Positions 6,487 to 7,869 of a stretch of 7,869 nucleotides of DNA are shown one piece after another (within the stretch, counting starts at the first letter, position 1; each line of letters starts with the position of its first letter). The DNA comes from Thiothrix sp. (GTDB lineage Bacteria > Pseudomonadota > Gammaproteobacteria > Thiotrichales > Thiotrichaceae). The notes beneath the pieces were generated by a model. It was not told the DNA's origin. It did no database searches and saw nothing but the letters and a program-made list of their open reading frames with translations. The DNA lies in the NCBI GenBank assembly GCA_011375245.1, contig DRMA01000273.1, positions 1 to 7,869 on the forward strand, given 5' to 3'. Made by a program: the position numbers and the translations under genes.

Positions 6487-6557
6487 GGCTGAGTGGCAGA
6501 ATGGCTATGCAGCGGATTGCAAATCCGTGGACCTCGGTTCGACTCCGGGCTCAGCCT
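6487..6557 (+). tRNA. tRNA-Cys (anticodon GCA)
   Basis: The 71-base cloverleaf is complete. Acceptor arm GGCTGAG pairs with CTCAGCC. The anticodon stem GCGGA/TCCGT holds the loop TTGCAAA, with anticodon GCA at 6519-6521. The T-stem CTCGG/CCGGG holds TTCGACT. The unpaired base after the acceptor stem is T (6557), the U73 that cysteinyl-tRNA synthetase recognises. The CCA end is not encoded, since the next bases are CTG, so a nucleotidyltransferase must add it. It is the first gene of a two-tRNA operon. Confidence 0.95.
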
Positions 6558-6571
6558 CTGTCTGAAGACAG
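6558..6571 (+). other. Small hairpin between the two tRNAs
   Basis: CTGTC (6558-6562) and GACAG (6567-6571) form a five-pair stem with a TGAA loop directly after the tRNA-Cys discriminator base. It probably marks the spacer where the precursor is cut. Confidence 0.5.
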
Positions 6572-6602
6572 TAAATGTAGTAAAGCCCACCTCGATGTAT
6601 TT

Positions 6603-6689
6603 GCCCAGGTGGCGAAATTGGTAGACGCAGGGGACTTAAAATCCCCCGACAGAAATGTTGTGCCGGTTCGACTCCGGCCCTGGGCACCA
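6603..6689 (+). tRNA. tRNA-Leu (anticodon UAA)
   Basis: This is an 87-base class II tRNA. Acceptor arm GCCCAGG pairs with CCTGGGC. The D region carries TTGGTAGACGC, the anticodon stem GGGGA/TCCCC holds the loop CTTAAAA with anticodon TAA at 6637-6639, a long variable arm follows, and the T-arm has GGTTCGACTCC. The discriminator is A (6686), as leucyl-tRNA synthetase requires, and CCA is encoded at 6687-6689, unlike the neighbouring tRNA-Cys. The order Cys then Leu matches the last two genes of glyW-cysT-leuZ in E. coli; no tRNA-Gly precedes them here. Confidence 0.96.
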
Positions 6690-6699
6690 TTATTCAAAT

Positions 6700-6717
6700 C
6701 GTTAGTCACAACTAACG
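6700..6717 (+). other. Hairpin after tRNA-Leu
   Basis: CGTTAGT (6700-6706) pairs perfectly with ACTAACG (6711-6717) around a CACA loop, ten bases after the encoded CCA and six bases before the terminator stem. It lacks a U-tract and is more likely a 3' processing or stabilising stem than a terminator. Confidence 0.45.
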
Positions 6718-6723
6718 TCTATT

Positions 6724-6748
6724 AGCCCGCATCACAGCGGACTTTTTT
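6724..6748 (+). terminator. Rho-independent terminator of the tRNA operon
   Basis: AGCCCGC (6724-6730) pairs with GCGGACT (6737-6743) except for one C-A mismatch, around a six-base ATCACA loop. The stem runs directly into TTTTTT (6743-6748). The location 35 bases after tRNA-Leu fits the end of the tRNA transcript. Confidence 0.8.
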
Positions 6749-6785
6749 GTGCTTATAGATGTAAGATAATTCACTTGCGAACTCA

Positions 6786-6810
6786 GCAAGCCATAACACA
6801 CATGGCTTGC
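6786..6810. terminator. Perfect 9-bp stem-loop between tRNA operon and rdgC
   Basis: GCAAGCCAT (6786-6794) is exactly complementary to ATGGCTTGC (6802-6810) with a seven-base loop. On the minus strand it begins seven bases after the rdgC stop codon, so it probably protects or ends that transcript. No U-tract follows on that strand. A second option pairs CTTGC (6774-6778) with GCAAG (6786-6790), which excludes the first stem. Confidence 0.45.
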
Positions 6811-6817
6811 TTCTACT

Positions 6818-7714
6818 CTAATCGTTAAAACTATCCAACAAATCAACCAGCATTGCAGAGACCTCACCCGTCATTAAGGTAAATTCAATATCAATATGAT
6901 CTTCATGAGTTTCAGCATCACTCTCTTGTAATTCGTCTTTCATCACATCAAGAAACTTAAGCTTTTTAATTTGCAATTCCTCGGTCACGACAAAGCTTAT
7001 TTTATCACTCCAAATCAACGCTAATTTTGCAACATACTTGCCTTTTTTTAGATTTGTCTGCACTTCATCAGAGAGCAATTCGTGATTTTTGAAAACAGCA
7101 CTACTTTTTGCCTCGTCAGGTGTTTTTAACTCACACTCTGCCCCTAATAAAAACGGCTCAGGTAAATTATCTTCTTGTAACCATGCGGTCATTGCTGTCG
7201 CTGGTGTTACTTCTGTATCAGGCAATGCAATTGGTAATGTACCAAGCGTTTTACGTAACAACTTGGTAAAGGTCTCTGCCCGAGGTGCAGACGCAGAATC
7301 AATAACCAGCCAATCGCCTTTAGGGTCAATCCACGCATCCATTTTTTGTGTACGTGTAAAGGCACGTGGCAATAATTCATGCTCAATATTTTCACGCAGT
7401 TCTTTTTTCTCTTTTGCCGTCACTTTACGGTCTTCTTTGTGTTCAATCTCAGTCACACGCTCATCAACTTCTTCACGCACTACAGAGGCAGGTAAAAGAC
7501 GTTCCTGACGCGCCATACTGAGTAGAATAAAACCATTAGCACTATGGGTTAAGGCATTGGCATTTTTACCCAATGGTGCAACCCAGCCCATACTCTCCCG
7601 TTGTGTCGCACCGCAAGGAGTAAATGGCTTACGACTCAATACATCGTGTAGTTCATCAGCCGACTGTGTAAATTCTTGTTCAAATTTAAAGAGATAGAGA
7701 TTTTTAAACCACAT
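6818..7714 (-). CDS. rdgC: Recombination-associated protein RdgC
   Basis: RdgC is a nucleoid-associated protein that forms a ring-shaped dimer around duplex DNA, binds without sequence preference and restrains RecA-driven recombination. The ATG complementary to 7712-7714 gives 298 residues starting MWFKNLYLFKF, the family's standard start, against 303 in E. coli. An in-frame GTG at 7726 would add only four residues, and neither start has a clear ribosome site. Family blocks include FTPCGATQRESMGWVAPLG (31-49), a central charged helical region with ERVTEIEHKEDRKVTAKEKK (about 84-103), the strand-rich YVAKLALIWSDKISFVV (about 225-241), and the C-terminal DIEFTLMTGEVSAMLVDLL. The gene appears intact and monocistronic. 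It converges on the tRNA operon, with a stem-loop separating the two. Confidence 0.95.
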   Translation of the reverse strand: MWFKNLYLFKFEQEFTQSADELHDVLSRKPFTPCGATQRESMGWVAPLGKNANALTHSANGFILLSMARQERLLPASVVREEVDERVTEIEHKEDRKVTAKEKKELRENIEHELLPRAFTRTQKMDAWIDPKGDWLVIDSASAPRAETFTKLLRKTLGTLPIALPDTEVTPATAMTAWLQEDNLPEPFLLGAECELKTPDEAKSSAVFKNHELLSDEVQTNLKKGKYVAKLALIWSDKISFVVTEELQIKKLKFLDVMKDELQESDAETHEDHIDIEFTLMTGEVSAMLVDLLDSFND

Positions 7715-7740
7715 AGATTTCTGCACTTATTATTAGAATA

Positions 7741-7762
7741 AAGGAGGCAGATTATGCAATAA
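7741..7762 (+). other. Strong Shine-Dalgarno with a two-codon reading frame
   Basis: AAGGAGG (7741-7747) is a perfect ribosome site, and six bases later comes ATG CAA TAA (7754-7762). This is either a minimal upstream reading frame, the start of a gene broken by an early stop, or chance. After the stop, the same frame is open to the window edge (7763-7869), but its translation resembles nothing I know. Confidence 0.3.
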
Positions 7763-7829
7763 ATCAAACAGAAACACCAAGCCTTATTGGTATCGTGGCA
7801 ACACCAATTAATAACGACGTTTGGTATTT

Positions 7830-7869
7830 ATGAAAGATGCCCGTATTTCTTTAAAATTTCCGCCAACAG
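7830..7869 (+). CDS. Possible start of a ribbon-helix-helix (CopG/antitoxin-like) protein, cut by window edge
   Basis: An ATG at 7830 opens MKDARISLKFPPT and stays open to the edge. This short opening resembles the N-terminal DNA-contacting beta strand of ribbon-helix-helix proteins, many of which are toxin-antitoxin antitoxins starting like 'MKDARI.F.lP'. The preceding bases give no obvious Shine-Dalgarno, and the frame is closed upstream by TAA at 7812-7814. Thirteen residues are too few for a firm call. Confidence 0.3.
   Translation, partial: MKDARISLKFPPT

Noticed and set aside
6405..6725. Short frames on both strands across the tRNA genes
   Set aside because: They are translations of tRNA sequence; the two cloverleafs explain the region.
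7089..7508. Plus-strand 139-residue frame inside rdgC
   Set aside because: Ser-rich shadow of rdgC with no start signal or recognisable family.
7762..7834. Frame reading SLIGIVATPINNDVW as a dihydrodipicolinate synthase start
   Set aside because: Only a faint likeness; no start codon with a ribosome site and a stop soon after, so no function can be assigned.

Overview
The window looks like an AT-rich gammaproteobacterial chromosome. The main evidence is the divergent radC / coaBC-dut-argB arrangement, a tRNA-Cys(GCA)/tRNA-Leu(UAA) pair in the order known from the enterobacterial glyW-cysT-leuZ operon, and rdgC, a gene largely confined to Beta- and Gammaproteobacteria. A PD-(D/E)XK Rpn-type protein and a Uma2-type protein next to palindromic repeats resemble the accessory content of Thiotrichales-like sulfur bacteria and some methylotrophs. 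That finer placement is only a guess.

Bases 1 to about 2995 are accessory DNA. They begin inside a plasmid-type replication initiator (Rep_3 superfamily), whose 5' end lies outside the window. A large inverted repeat made of two hairpin-forming arms follows (939-1025), then a minus-strand Rpn-family nuclease/putative transposase with a repetitive Arg/Glu/Gly tract, a plus-strand Uma2-family endonuclease-like gene, and a 94-bp imperfect palindrome (2836-2929) with no coding content.

Bases 2996 to about 6410 are housekeeping genes. radC (minus) is divergent from coaBC (plus), and coaBC overlaps dut, which is followed two bases later by argB. The three plus-strand genes look like one translationally coupled operon covering coenzyme A synthesis, dUTP removal and the second step of arginine synthesis. 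The argB product has the long N-terminal helix typical of arginine-inhibited enzymes. The order matches the Pseudomonas radC / coaBC-dut-algC-argB neighbourhood with algC missing.

Bases 6444-6748 are a small tRNA operon: a promoter with a GC-rich discriminator, tRNA-Cys without encoded CCA, a small hairpin, tRNA-Leu with encoded CCA, another hairpin and a Rho-independent terminator. rdgC converges on it from the right. The last 150 bases hold a strong orphan Shine-Dalgarno followed by a two-codon reading frame, and what may be the first codons of a ribbon-helix-helix protein cut by the window edge.

I see no CRISPR array, prophage or clear multi-gene defence operon. The least explained material is the two palindromic elements, the Rpn gene with its repeat tract and possible internal product, and the right-hand edge.
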